A stretch of DNA of 64,000 nt, from NCBI GenBank assembly GCA_903951825.1, contig CAJBDJ010000049.1, positions 1-64,000 of the forward strand, read 5' to 3'. Under the pieces are notes generated by a model, which had not been told where the DNA came from, ran no database searches, and saw only the letters and a program-made list of their open reading frames with translations. The translations under genes were made by a program, and so were the position numbers. Positions 7,535-18,070 of this stretch are shown here, piece by piece. This DNA comes from an uncultured Pseudomonadota bacterium. GTDB taxonomy: Bacteria > Pseudomonadota > Gammaproteobacteria > Burkholderiales > Rhodocyclaceae. The first letter of the stretch is position 1, and the number at the start of each line of letters is the position of its first letter.

Positions 7535-8148
7535 TCAGAGCATCCCGCGCTCGCGGATGAAGGCGATGACGGCTGCCAACCCCGCGCCGGTTTTCAGATT
7601 GGTAAAGACGAAAGGCCGCTCGCCGCGCTGCGCTTGGGCGTCGTGCGCCATGACGTCGAGCGAGGCGCCAACGAGCGGCGCGAGGTCGATTTTATTGATG
7701 ATCAGGAGGTCGGATTTGGTGATGCCGGGGCCTCCTTTGCGCGGTATTTTCTCGCCGGCGGCGACGTCGATGACGTAGAGCGTCAGATCGGATAATTCCG
7801 GGGAGAAGGTGGCGGCGAGATTGTCACCGCCAGATTCGACAAGAATCAGCGCGACATCGGGAAACGCCCGTTGCAGGCGGTCGATGGCCTCCAGATTGAT
7901 CGAGGCATCCTCGCGAATGGCGGTATGTGGGCAGCCGCCGGTTTCGACACCGATGATGCGCTCCGGCGCCAGCGCTGAATGATTGACGAGAAAGCGGGCG
8001 TCCTCGGCGGTGTAAATGTCGTTGGTGACAACCGCCATATCGATCTGCTCGCGCAGCGCCAGGCACAGGGCCAGGGTGAGGGCGGTTTTGCCGGAACCGA
8101 CGGGGCCGCCGATGCCTACTCTAAGGGCTTGTTTGTTGATGGTTTCAT
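7535..8148 (-). CDS. ureG: Urease accessory GTPase UreG, start region apparently frameshifted
   Basis: UreG is the SIMIBI-class GTPase that drives nickel insertion into urease. The body is intact: P-loop [22 protein letters not shown] with the conserved metal-binding CPH, and [12 protein letters not shown]. The expected start is the ATG at 8146-8148, overlapping the ureF stop (ATGA), but that ATG leads out of frame after a few codons to a stop. The UreG frame resumes at [11 protein letters not shown] without its own ATG, GTG or TTG nearby. The span is 614 bp, one base short of 205 codons, the usual UreG length. A single-base deletion or a sequencing error near 8139-8145 explains this. Otherwise translation would have to begin inside ureF (ATG at 8257 or a TTG). 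Confidence 0.85.
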
Positions 8149-8834
8149 GACCTGAAAAGACGTGAATATTGGGTTTCGTGGCGGGCGCAGGCAATGGCGA
8201 AGGCCGGCGTGAAGTTTGACCATTGGTTTTTTGGCCGCTTTTCGGCGCTCGCCGCAAGCTCGGGAATCTGTCGTCCGAGTTCGGCCAGCAAGCGCTGTCC
8301 GGCCGCCTGGCCGAGGGGAACGGCCTTGAGTGCGGCGAGCACCTGATTTTCTGCCCACGACCACAGATAGGCGATCAATGCGGCGTTCGGGGCGATTTTC
8401 CAGGCCGTCGCAAGGCCGGCCCAGACGGTGGGAAAGGCGATTTCAGGAAAGTTCTCCAGGGGGGTCGCCAGTAGCGCGAGGTCGTCGTCACGCAGGTCGC
8501 GCAACAGGCGGCGCAGCGAGAAACCCATCTGGATGGTTTCGGCACGTAGCTCGGCTGCTTCGCGGCTGGCCAGAAATTCGGCGTTGAGGGCGGTGATCTC
8601 GGCGTCATCGGCGGCCGCCCAGGCGGCCATCAAGGCAATCACCAGCGGCGCCTCATAAGTGCCGATGCCGTGATGCAGGAGGTCGCCAATCCAGCGTGCG
8701 GCGTCGGCCTCATTGCCGATGAGGCCGGATTCGACCGCCCATTCGAGCCCTTGCGAATACGTGTAAGCGCCAACCGGCAGCGTCGGGCTGGCCAGTTGCA
8801 GGAGGCGAACGAGTTGCAGGTTGTTGACGCTCAT
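8145..8834 (-). CDS. ureF: Urease accessory protein UreF
   Basis: UreF (229 residues from this start) bridges UreD and UreG in the urease activation complex and acts as the gate for GTP hydrolysis. Recognisable segments are [21 protein letters not shown] near the N-terminus, given here in two parts as [12 protein letters not shown] and SQGLEWAV, and the C-terminal [11 protein letters not shown] typical of the family. The ATG at 8832-8834 overlaps the upstream VOC gene stop (TGATG). An in-frame ATG 75 bp further up lies inside the VOC gene and would add an unconserved extension. The 3' end overlaps the expected ureG start by four bases. Confidence 0.93.
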   Translation of the reverse strand: MSVNNLQLVRLLQLASPTLPVGAYTYSQGLEWAVESGLIGNEADAARWIGDLLHHGIGTYEAPLVIALMAAWAAADDAEITALNAEFLASREAAELRAETIQMGFSLRRLLRDLRDDDLALLATPLENFPEIAFPTVWAGLATAWKIAPNAALIAYLWSWAENQVLAALKAVPLGQAAGQRLLAELGRQIPELAASAEKRPKNQWSNFTPAFAIACARHETQYSRLFRS

Positions 8835-9268
8835 CAACCGGTCGCGGCAGGCAAGCGGATGAAGCCGTTTTCGTCGAGCGGGAAAAAAGGATTGAAACAG
8901 ACCTCCCACAAGAACCCGTCAGGGTCGGCGAAATAGCCGCGAAATCCGCCCCAGCTCGCTTTCTCGCCAGGCCGCACGAGGCGGCCACCGGCCGCCACAG
9001 CTTCTAGCAGCGTGGCCTCGACCGCCGCTGCCGAGTCGACGTTGTGAGCCAGTGAAAATCCGGGAAAGCTGCCGGCGGCAGCAGGGACTCCCGCGTCGTC
9101 GGCGAGCGCTGCGCGCCCGAACAAGGCAAAGGCAACACAGCCAACCTGAAAAAAAGCGACGTCCGCCTGGCTGCCCGAGGACTCCCGCCAGCCGAGCGCA
9201 CGATAGAAGCTGCGGCTGCGCTCAAGGTTTTCGACGCCAAGCATGATGAAGCTGATGGTCTGTCTCAT
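8834..9268 (-). CDS. VOC-family (glyoxalase/bleomycin resistance-like) protein
   Basis: This 144-residue protein has the features of a single-unit vicinal-oxygen-chelate protein: the N-terminal MLGVENLERSRSFYRALGW strand-helix and the C-terminal YFADPDGFLWEVCFNP, where the last glutamate is a usual metal ligand. Its start overlaps the ureE stop (ATGA) and its stop overlaps the ureF start (TGATG), so it is embedded in the urease operon and co-translated. VOC proteins vary widely in substrate and nothing here identifies one. It is not a standard urease accessory gene. Confidence 0.8.
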   Translation of the reverse strand: MRQTISFIMLGVENLERSRSFYRALGWRESSGSQADVAFFQVGCVAFALFGRAALADDAGVPAAAGSFPGFSLAHNVDSAAAVEATLLEAVAAGGRLVRPGEKASWGGFRGYFADPDGFLWEVCFNPFFPLDENGFIRLPAATG

Positions 9269-9798
9269 TGCGGCTTGAACTGATGAATTTTCGGCGTTGA
9301 ACGATGCGCGCCGTGACCGGGGTGATGGGGGTCGGCTGGCGCATCGCCGGCATGGGAGTGGCCGCCGGCTGCGCCATAGGCGCCGGCTTCCGGTTGAAAC
9401 GGGGCTTGCGTCTCGGTTACTGTGCAACCGAGGCGGCGCAGCATGTCGGCCAGTACGTGGTCACTCTGGAAACGCAGCCGGCCACCGTTGTCGTTGGGCA
9501 GAATGTGCACCGGCACATGGCGGTTGCCGAGGTGGTAGGCGGCGCGGGCAAAGAGCAGCGGGCTGTCGGCGACGGCCTCGATCAGGGTTTCCGGCGCGGC
9601 GACGATGGCGACCACGGCGGCGCCGTTTTCGGCCGCTAGCTTGTCGCCGCTTTGCAACTGCTCGCCGCGCTGGAGAAAGATGCCGGCTTCTGCTCCGGAG
9701 GCGAGCGTTACCTTGAGGCGGCTGCGTTTGCGCTCGTCATAGGCGAGAGCCACCGAGTCGGTGGCGGGGGCGGCGCTGCGTTGATTGAGGATCAGCAT
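9265..9798 (-). CDS. ureE: Urease nickel metallochaperone UreE
   Basis: UreE (177 residues) delivers nickel to the urease activation complex. The N-terminal peptide-binding domain and central metal-binding domain are followed by a C-terminal tail from about residue 140 rich in histidine (GGHSHAGD, DPHHPGHGAHR), as in Klebsiella UreE. The conserved YHLGNRHVPVHI segment with its metal-binding histidines is present near residues 88-98. The gene lies 1 bp from ureC and overlaps the VOC gene downstream. Confidence 0.93.
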   Translation of the reverse strand: MLILNQRSAAPATDSVALAYDERKRSRLKVTLASGAEAGIFLQRGEQLQSGDKLAAENGAAVVAIVAAPETLIEAVADSPLLFARAAYHLGNRHVPVHILPNDNGGRLRFQSDHVLADMLRRLGCTVTETQAPFQPEAGAYGAAGGHSHAGDAPADPHHPGHGAHRSTPKIHQFKPQ

Positions 9799-9799
9799 G

Positions 9800-11514
<1,715 letters not shown>

Positions 11515-11518
<4 letters not shown>

Positions 11519-11820
11519 AGTGCCCCCTGAATCAGGCCACGGAAGCCGTAGACGGTGCGTGCGCCAGCCAGCGCGACGAGTTGCACGGTACGTGTCTGAC
11601 CCGGCTCGAAGCGCACGGCGGTGCCGGCGGCAATATTGAGGCGAAAACCGCGGGCGGCGTCACGCTCGAAGCTGAGGGCGGCGTTGGTTTCAAAAAAATG
11701 ATAGTGCGAACCGACCTGAATCGGCCGATCGCCAGCGTTGGCGACGCTCAGCGTAATGCTTGGCCGGCCGGCGTTGAGTTCAAGTTCGCCGGGTTCGGCG
11801 AGGAGTTCTCCGGGGATCAT
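11515..11820 (-). CDS. ureB: Urease beta subunit
   Basis: The 101-residue protein begins MIPGELL and contains [11 protein letters not shown] and [17 protein letters not shown], hallmarks of UreB. It is a separate small subunit rather than fused to UreA, as usual in Proteobacteria outside Helicobacter. A much longer open frame extends upstream across ureA, but the family start is the ATG at 11818-11820. The stop overlaps the ureC start. Confidence 0.95.
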
Positions 11821-11831
11821 CTTCAGTCTCC

Positions 11832-12134
<303 letters not shown>

Positions 12135-12143
12135 GAAGGCTCC

Positions 12144-12986
12144 TCAGGTTGTCCAGATGCGCGGCAAAATTGCCGCTCGTGCGCAACATGCCGGACGAAT
12201 GGTCGCCCACAGTGCGGTAAACCACAGGCGCGCTGCTTCGCTGCTGTCGCCAAGATAGCGGGCGACAAGCACCCCCGGCAGGGCGCTGATTCCGTGCTTG
12301 GCGCCGTCGGCCGGTGCCATGGCGCGGCAGCGGGCGAGCAGGTCGGCGGCGAGCGGAAAGGCGGCGAGCAAGGTGCCGCAAACGCTGGCGCCCGCCCAGC
12401 CGGCGGGGCTCTGCAAAATCGGGTCAGCACCGGCGAAGCCGCCGCGTTCGATCCAGATCGGCTGATCGTCGTGGTCGATCCGCAAAAACAGATCAAATCG
12501 CCCGTGCTCAAAACGCTCGCCGGCGGCGGCTCGGCCAAGGCAGAGAATTTCCCAGCCGAGATAGCGACTGTTGGCGGCCAGCGTGACGCGCGTTTCCATG
12601 CGTGCGCGGGCGCCGTCGAAAATGATCGATTCCTGCGGCAGCCACTCCAGCGTGGCATTTTCGGCAACGCTGAAATTGATCAACTGCACCGCCTCCGCGG
12701 CGTCCGAACGGTACCATTTACCGGCGCCCGGCGTTGTCAATTGGGCGTGGGCATCGGTTTCGACAGCGACCTTGAGCGCCAGTTGGTCGCCGCCGGCAAT
12801 GCCGGAGGGCGGATGCAAAACGATCGCCTGACATACCGCCGCGCCTTCCGGGTAGAGCGCTTTTTGCACGCGCAAGGGGCCGCGATGACGGTTTTCGCGC
12901 AGGACGGTGCGTTCGCCGGCGCGCGAAAAGCACAAATTCAGTTCTGCCTGCCAGTTGGGCGAGGAGAGCGGAGGGCGCGAATTCAT
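12144..12986 (-). CDS. ureD: Urease accessory protein UreD
   Basis: UreD binds the urease apoenzyme and serves as the scaffold for the UreF-UreG complex. The protein shows [13 protein letters not shown] and [11 protein letters not shown], both strongly conserved in UreD, and [10 protein letters not shown]. The ATG at 12984-12986 (MNSRPPLSS) gives 280 residues. A longer frame to 13094 would add a cysteine-rich stretch encoded by a short tandem repeat, which is unlikely to be translated. It is the first gene of the operon. Confidence 0.92.
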   Translation of the reverse strand: MNSRPPLSSPNWQAELNLCFSRAGERTVLRENRHRGPLRVQKALYPEGAAVCQAIVLHPPSGIAGGDQLALKVAVETDAHAQLTTPGAGKWYRSDAAEAVQLINFSVAENATLEWLPQESIIFDGARARMETRVTLAANSRYLGWEILCLGRAAAGERFEHGRFDLFLRIDHDDQPIWIERGGFAGADPILQSPAGWAGASVCGTLLAAFPLAADLLARCRAMAPADGAKHGISALPGVLVARYLGDSSEAARLWFTALWATIRPACCARAAILPRIWTT

Positions 12987-13039
12987 GTACCGATTATGGC
13001 CACAAGGCAGCGCCTTGGGAATACGCAAGACTGCGCAGT

Positions 13040-13063
13040 AATCAACGCAACAATCAACGCAAC
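13040..13063. repeat. Short tandem repeat, 2 x 12 bp
   Basis: AATCAACGCAAC is repeated exactly twice, followed by a partial AATCAGC copy, between the ykgJ-type gene end and ureD. It lies in the ureD 5' leader; no function is evident. Confidence 0.6.
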
Positions 13064-13065
13064 AA

Positions 13066-13569
13066 TCAGCAATCAGTCTCCGGCGTAGCGGCAAACCAGT
13101 CGCTCAGCGGCCGTTTTTCGCCCAGGTCAGTCAGACGCCGGTCAATGCTGTCGTGATTGCCCCACACCACGTCGGGGAGTTCGCCCCTGTCCACCGCTGC
13201 CGCAATGTCGTGGCAGTAAAGCCCCTGGTCGCGCTGGACATAAAAGCCGTAAGTGCGGCAGGCAATCGGCCGCTCTGCGTAAACCATACAGGCGCCACTC
13301 GCTGTGTCGAGCAGTGGGCAGACCCACGGGGGCGTTGTCTGATCGGCCATAGCCGCCATTTTCTGGCTGATTGTCCGGCGCTGCGTCGCGCTCAAAGCGG
13401 CCAGCGCCGGTGCCAGGCAATCCCATTCGGCGGCGGTTAGTTGGGGAATGTCGGCCAGATGCCGACAACAATGATCGCAACCCTTGGCGCACAGCCAGTC
13501 TGCCTGATCTTCCCGAATCTGCCTGACGCGCCCGGCAATCTCCTCATGCAGGCGAAAAAGCGCGGACAT
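13066..13569 (-). CDS. YkgJ-family cysteine-cluster protein
   Basis: The 167-residue protein carries the YkgJ/UPF0153 cysteine pattern: C27-x3-C31-x2-C34-C35 (LCAKGCDHCC), C84 (WVCPLLD), C94 and C104 (GACMVYAERPIACRTYGFY region). The family is thought to bind zinc or iron-sulfur; no biochemical role is secure. I chose the ATG at 13567-13569 because residues further upstream in the same frame overlap queF and are not conserved. It lies 16 bp behind queF and is probably co-transcribed with it. Confidence 0.8.
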   Translation of the reverse strand: MSALFRLHEEIAGRVRQIREDQADWLCAKGCDHCCRHLADIPQLTAAEWDCLAPALAALSATQRRTISQKMAAMADQTTPPWVCPLLDTASGACMVYAERPIACRTYGFYVQRDQGLYCHDIAAAVDRGELPDVVWGNHDSIDRRLTDLGEKRPLSDWFAATPETDC

Positions 13570-13585
13570 CGGGATGACCGCCAAT

Positions 13586-14437
13586 TTACTGGCGCACTTC
13601 GCGCACGTTGTCGGCTGCCGCAAACTCGCCGCTGCTGCGGAAGGGGTTGATGTCGAGTCCGCCGCGCCGCGTATAGCGGGCATACACCGAAAGTGCTTGC
13701 GGTGCGCAGCGGCGCTGGATGTCGCAATAAATCCGCTCGACGCACTGCTCGTGAAATTCGTTGTGATTGCGGAAGGAAACGATGTAGCGCAGCAGGCCGG
13801 CATGGTCGATGGGCAAGCCACGGTAACGAATGACCACCAGCGCCCAGTCCGGCTGGCCGGTGACCAGGCAGTTGGATTTGAGCAGGTGCGAATAAAGCGT
13901 TTCTTCCACCGTTTCTTCCGCCTTTTCACCCTTGAGCGTACTCAGGAGGTGCGGCGCCGGCTGGTAGATGTTGCAGGCAATCTCCAGATCGTCGAGCAAA
14001 ATGCCGGACGGGTAAGCGATGGCCGGCTGCGGGCGGGCGCTCAGCAGCTCGATTTTGGTACTGACCGCCGCCCCGGCCGCCGCCGACAAATCGTCGACCA
14101 GCCTTGCCTCGACCGTCGCTGGATCGGCGAAAGCCGTCTGGTTGAACGAATTCAGGTAGAGCTTGAAGGATTTGGATTCGATCAGGTGGGGGCTCGTTGC
14201 CGGCACGCGAAAACTGGCCAGCGCAACGATCGGCTTACCCCGGTGGTCGAGCCAGGAAACTTCGTAAGCATTCCAGATATCTTCACCAACAAACGGCAGC
14301 GCATCGGCAGTGATGCCCAACTCATCGCGCTTCAACTGGCGCGGGATGGGATAAAGCAATTCGGGGGCGTAATCGCTGCGGTACTCGGTCGGCTGGCCGA
14401 GCGGGGAGCGGGTGCCGGAGGCGGTGGGTGGCGTCAT
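13586..14437 (-). CDS. queF: NADPH-dependent 7-cyano-7-deazaguanine reductase
   Basis: QueF reduces preQ0 to preQ1 in queuosine biosynthesis. The 283-residue length matches the two-domain (unicase) E. coli type. Recognisable are the nitrile-binding Cys in LLKSNCLVTGQPDW, the ESKSFKLYLNSFNQT substrate loop and the C-terminal ARYTRRGGLDINPFRS. The ATG at 14435-14437 gives the family N-terminus (SPLGQPTEY soon after); a longer in-frame start at 14563 would add an unconserved leader. Confidence 0.94.
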   Translation of the reverse strand: MTPPTASGTRSPLGQPTEYRSDYAPELLYPIPRQLKRDELGITADALPFVGEDIWNAYEVSWLDHRGKPIVALASFRVPATSPHLIESKSFKLYLNSFNQTAFADPATVEARLVDDLSAAAGAAVSTKIELLSARPQPAIAYPSGILLDDLEIACNIYQPAPHLLSTLKGEKAEETVEETLYSHLLKSNCLVTGQPDWALVVIRYRGLPIDHAGLLRYIVSFRNHNEFHEQCVERIYCDIQRRCAPQALSVYARYTRRGGLDINPFRSSGEFAAADNVREVRQ

Positions 14438-14655
14438 GGCGAGGAATTTTACCGGATTGGCCGAGAACGCTGTAGGCCGCCGGCGAAGAGCCGATACGGA
14501 GCCCAAAAACTGGCTGAAATCCGGTTTCAAGGCGCCACAAGGGGTTTCAAATGTTCGATTCATGTTTGTCAGAATTCGATTACCGGAGGCGTCAGGGGAA
14601 AATTCAACAACCTGTTAAAGGAGTAGATTGACACGACCACCCAAATGCTAAATGC

Positions 14656-14690
14656 AAAAAACCCGCAAGACCTTGAGCCATGCGGGTTTT
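14656..14690 (-). terminator. Intrinsic terminator of tRNA-Ser
   Basis: On the minus strand a 7-bp stem ACCCGCA/TGCGGGT (14681-14687 with 14661-14667) is followed by a T-run (A-run at 14656-14660 on the plus strand). It lies just downstream of tRNA-Ser. Confidence 0.75.
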
Positions 14691-14699
14691 CAGAATTCT

Positions 14700-14790
14700 T
14701 GGCGGAGCAGGCGGGATTCGAACCCGCGGTAGGGGATTACCCTACACACGCTTTCCAGGCGTGCGACTTAAACCACTCATCCACCGCTCC
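14700..14790 (-). tRNA. tRNA-Ser(GGA)
   Basis: The minus-strand sequence starts GGAGCGGTGG, has a D-loop, anticodon loop CTGGAAA with anticodon GGA, a long class II variable arm (GTGTAGGGTAATCCCCTAC), and the T-loop GGTTCGAATCC. The acceptor pairs 5' GGAGCGG with CTGCTCC, followed by discriminator G and an encoded CCA at 14700-14702. Length is 91 nt. Confidence 0.96.
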
Positions 14791-14826
14791 AAGAGCCGCG
14801 AATTGTAGCAGAGGGGGTGAGGTTGC

Positions 14827-15096
14827 TCAAAGCGACTTTCGTAGCCAGGCGAGGGCGATCCAGCTGGCGAAGAGGAGCAGCAACAAGATTGCGCTGCTCA
14901 GCGCTGGCGGGGTGTTGCGCGGCAGAAATCGGGCGGTGAGTTGTTGCGGACGATGGGTAATCAGGGCAAAAAATTGATAGATGGCGTTCTTGTCGCGATG
15001 CCGGCCGGCGATCAGGTAGAGCACGCCTTGCCCAAGCAGGCAGAGGCCGAGTAGTTCAATGAGGGCGCGTAATACGCTGATGAGAAAGACCAGCAT
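14827..15096 (-). CDS. Small membrane protein of a symporter operon
   Basis: The 89-residue protein has two hydrophobic segments, about residues 3-22 (LVFLISVLRALIELLGLC) and 66-84 (ALSSAILLLLLFASWIALAW), separated by a polar basic stretch. It ends the minus-strand run that begins with the SLC5 symporter and lies 8 bp behind the DUF4212 protein. I do not recognise a named family. The ATG at 15094-15096 was chosen; an upstream in-frame start overlaps the DUF4212 gene. Confidence 0.6.
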   Translation of the reverse strand: MLVFLISVLRALIELLGLCLLGQGVLYLIAGRHRDKNAIYQFFALITHRPQQLTARFLPRNTPPALSSAILLLLLFASWIALAWLRKSL

Positions 15097-15104
15097 GGTC
15101 GGGC

Positions 15105-15347
15105 TTATTCGTCGTTGATGCCAAATTCGTCGTCGAGCTGGCGCATCCGCCGGTTGTAGATCCAGATCATCAACAGGTAGAGAAAGAGTGAGCCTTGCGC
15201 TGCCATATAGAAGCCGAGCGGGAAGCCGAGAAATTGCCACTGATTTAGCCAGGGAGCAAACCAGCTGAGAACGAAGGTGACGATCAGCCAGATGATGAGC
15301 AAGACGATCGTCAGCTGCCGTGTTTTTTTCCAGTAGCCTTCAGTCAA
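15105..15347 (-). CDS. DUF4212 small subunit of a sodium/solute symporter
   Basis: The 80-residue protein has two transmembrane helices (about 12-34 and 44-64) with the typical WKKTRQL N-terminus and QGSLFLYLLMIWIYNRRM, features of the DUF4212 family that is always found beside a large SLC5 symporter. The start overlaps the symporter gene's end... the order on the minus strand is symporter then this gene, or the reverse by 8 bp overlap (15340-15347), so translation is coupled. The partner gene upstream starts at 17388. Confidence 0.82.
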   Translation of the reverse strand: MTEGYWKKTRQLTIVLLIIWLIVTFVLSWFAPWLNQWQFLGFPLGFYMAAQGSLFLYLLMIWIYNRRMRQLDDEFGINDE

Positions 15348-17388
15348 TGGCGTTCGCTCCCGGCTTTGAGGTGTGGCGGAGACGATTGAGGAAATCCTCG
15401 CTGTTCCTGCCGGGCGGCGCTGTCAGGAGGCTGACGACGATGATGGTGAGGAAGCCGCTGGCGACGCCAAAGACGCCGGCTGATGTTGATTGGACGTGAA
15501 ACCACGGTTCAAGGGCAAGGTTGTTGAGGCCAAGCCAGGGGATGTTGTCGGCTTCAAGGCGCAGGATGTAGTAAATGGCGACGGAGATGCCCATCAACAT
15601 GCCAGCCAGGGCACCCTGTTGATTGGCGCGGCGCCAGAAAATGCCCAGCACGAGAGCCGGGAAAAATGCCGAGGCGGCGATTGAGAAGGCCCAGGCGACC
15701 ATCGAGAGAATGGTGCCGGGTTTTTGTGCGGCCACGCTGGCAGCAAGAACGGCCACGACCAGCAGCAGTGATTTCGAGATGACGAGACGAAGCTGGGTTG
15801 AGGACTGTGGGCGGAATATCCGGAAATAGACATCATGGGAGAGGGCGCCGGTAATCGTCAGCAACAAGCCGTCGGCGGTGGACAAGGCGGCGGCAAGGGC
15901 GCCGGCAGCGACGAGGCCGGAAACGACATAAGGCATACCGGCAATTTCGGGGGTGGCCAGCACGATGACGTCGGGGTTGAGCGAGAGTTCGGCGAATTGC
16001 ATGATGCCGTCGCGATTGATGTCTTCAATATTGACCATGCCGACCTTGCTCCAGGCGGCGACCCAGCCGGGCAGGTCAGTAATCGGAATTTCGACGAGAT
16101 GGGAGAGAACCTCGTGTTTGGCAAACACAGCATAGGCCGGCGCGGTGATGTAAAGCAAAAGGATGAAGAGCAGCGCCCAGAAGACCGACTCGCGGGCTTC
16201 CCTGACGGTGGGCGTGGTGTAGTAGCGCATCAGCAGGTGAGGGAGCGAGGCGGTGCCGACGGTCAGACAGAAAATCAGCGCGAGGAAATTGATTTGCTGG
16301 GCGCGGCGCTCATCCGGATCTGTCGCCGGGAAGGCTTCGCTGTGATGGGTTGGCGGCTTTGCGCGTTCGCCGGCGACGGCCATCGCTTTTTCCCAGCGTA
16401 CTCGAGCCTGCTCGGGGTCTTGCGGCAGATCGCGGCGTTGGCGTTCGAGGGCGACGATGTCCTTCATTTGCGAATCACTGGCCTTGAGGCGGTTGATTTC
16501 CCGCGATAATTGCTCGCGCTCAAGGCTGAGCGACTGCGGCAACTGCATGATTTTTTCAGCGTAGAGGTTGGCGCGTTCGCGGTAGAGGTTTCTGACTTGC
16601 TCCTCGGCTGGTTGCGCGAAGATTTTTTCTTCGAGCTGCTTGACGTTGCCGAGAACCTGGCCATAAACCAGTTGGGGTACCGGGTTGCCGGTGACATTCC
16701 AGGAGAGGATGGCAACCGGTGTCGCGTAGGCGACGATCAGTACCAGATATTGCGCTACCTGCGTCCAGGTGACGGCGCGCATTCCGCCAAGAAACGAGCA
16801 GACGAGAATGCCGGCAAGACCGACAAAAACGCCGATTTCGAATTGCAGGCTGACGAAGCGACTGGTAATCACGCCGACACCATAAATCTGCGCGACGACA
16901 TAGACGAAGGAGGCAAGAATGGCGGCGGCGACGGCGACCAGACGAATCGCGTTGCCACCATAACGGGCGCCCAGAAAATCGGGAATCGTATATTCGCCAA
17001 AACGTCGCAAGTAGGGGGCGAGGAGCAGGGCGACCAGGACGAAACCGCCGGTCCAGCCGATCACGTAGGCAAGCCCCTGAAAGCCGGAGAGGTAAAGGGT
17101 TCCGGCGAGGCCGATGAACGAGGCGGCGCTCATCCAGTCGGCGCCGGTGGCCATGCCGTTGAAGAATGCCGGAATACGCCGGCCGGCGACGTAGTACTCG
17201 GAGACATCCGAGGTGCGGCTCATGACGCCGATGGCGGCGTACATGAAAATGGTGAAAAAAAGAAAGGAATAGCCGATCCAGCGCGGCGGCATGCCGTGGT
17301 TTTCGAGTACCGCGAGGGCACCGATGAAAGCTAGGAAAGCCCCGGTGTAATACAGGTAGTACTTCTTGATCCGGCTGCTGGTGGCCAA
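15340..17388 (-). CDS. Sodium:solute symporter, SLC5 family, VC_2705-like large subunit
   Basis: The 682-residue protein has about a dozen membrane helices and the SLC5 signature region (GMATGADWMSAASFIGLAGTLY). A cytoplasmic insert of about 115 residues (roughly 245-365), rich in charge and heptad-like (LEREQLSREINRLKAS), separates two membrane blocks; it is a likely coiled coil. Neighbouring acs and the SLC5-type sensor kinase point to acetate or another short-chain acid as substrate, but that is inference. The start codon is TTG at 17386-17388; the next ATG would remove the first helix. Confidence 0.85.
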   Translation of the reverse strand: MATSSRIKKYYLYYTGAFLAFIGALAVLENHGMPPRWIGYSFLFFTIFMYAAIGVMSRTSDVSEYYVAGRRIPAFFNGMATGADWMSAASFIGLAGTLYLSGFQGLAYVIGWTGGFVLVALLLAPYLRRFGEYTIPDFLGARYGGNAIRLVAVAAAILASFVYVVAQIYGVGVITSRFVSLQFEIGVFVGLAGILVCSFLGGMRAVTWTQVAQYLVLIVAYATPVAILSWNVTGNPVPQLVYGQVLGNVKQLEEKIFAQPAEEQVRNLYRERANLYAEKIMQLPQSLSLEREQLSREINRLKASDSQMKDIVALERQRRDLPQDPEQARVRWEKAMAVAGERAKPPTHHSEAFPATDPDERRAQQINFLALIFCLTVGTASLPHLLMRYYTTPTVREARESVFWALLFILLLYITAPAYAVFAKHEVLSHLVEIPITDLPGWVAAWSKVGMVNIEDINRDGIMQFAELSLNPDVIVLATPEIAGMPYVVSGLVAAGALAAALSTADGLLLTITGALSHDVYFRIFRPQSSTQLRLVISKSLLLVVAVLAASVAAQKPGTILSMVAWAFSIAASAFFPALVLGIFWRRANQQGALAGMLMGISVAIYYILRLEADNIPWLGLNNLALEPWFHVQSTSAGVFGVASGFLTIIVVSLLTAPPGRNSEDFLNRLRHTSKPGANAID

Positions 17389-17400
17389 AGTGGTTGGGAC

Positions 17401-18069
17401 TCAGTAGGTGCGGCGCAAGTGGCTGGTGGCGGTCGTTTCTTCGATCAGCCGGGCGGCGCTGGTGAGCCCTTTGTCACTTGCCCGCGCCAGTAGGCGTTGC
17501 ATCAGGCGGGCGAGGGCGAGGGTATTGTCCATGGCGTCGCGGCGACCGTTCGCAGCCATGCCGAAACGCTCCAGCCAGGTGTCCAGCGGTTGTACGGATG
17601 GCTCCATGTCGTCGAACACGGCCGGCAGTAGCCAGGCCAGATCAATGACTGGCGGTTGCAGATCAATGCCCAGCTGCGCCTTGTATGCGCGTTCCAGAAA
17701 AGCCCTGATAAAAGCCCAGTGGTAGCAGACCAGCGGCGCCTTGGCGGTGAAGTGCAAAAATGCCGTCAGTTGGCGGTCGATGCTCGGCAAGCTCTCGTCG
17801 CGGCCGCTGAAATCGAGGGCGATGGCATCGCCGGGGATGATGCAACCGCCCTCGCGCAGGGCAATCGCTGACATGCCGAGCAGTTGATCCTGCGCTGGGT
17901 CGAAGCCGGAGGTTTTGAGGTCAAGCACCACGTAGCGCGTGCGATAGTGCGCAGCCGTCAGGTTGGGGGCGGCGCTCTCCTGCCAGTCGCTGATTGCCTG
18001 CTGGATATCCTGCGGCAAGCCGGTTTTGGCCGTTTTGCCACGGCGCAGCATTTTCTTGAGGCCGAGCAC
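17401..18069 (-). CDS. DnaQ-like exonuclease-fold protein, probably inactive
   Basis: The 222-residue protein aligns with the DEDDh exonuclease domain of its neighbour (21121-23313) but keeps only the first catalytic aspartate. DTETTG is DLKTSG (Glu to Lys), HNAAFD is YHWAFI (Asp to Ile), and HNALED is RRDAMDN, which loses the catalytic His and Asp. Flanking residues such as the hydrophobic strands and RFLQL-like AFLERAY are retained, so the fold should form. The protein likely binds nucleotide or a protein partner rather than cutting. It is 1 bp from the CBS/DUF294 gene upstream and 12 bp from the symporter gene, so it belongs to the same operon. Confidence 0.75.
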   Translation of the reverse strand: MLGLKKMLRRGKTAKTGLPQDIQQAISDWQESAAPNLTAAHYRTRYVVLDLKTSGFDPAQDQLLGMSAIALREGGCIIPGDAIALDFSGRDESLPSIDRQLTAFLHFTAKAPLVCYHWAFIRAFLERAYKAQLGIDLQPPVIDLAWLLPAVFDDMEPSVQPLDTWLERFGMAANGRRDAMDNTLALARLMQRLLARASDKGLTSAARLIEETTATSHLRRTY

Positions 18070-18070
18070 C

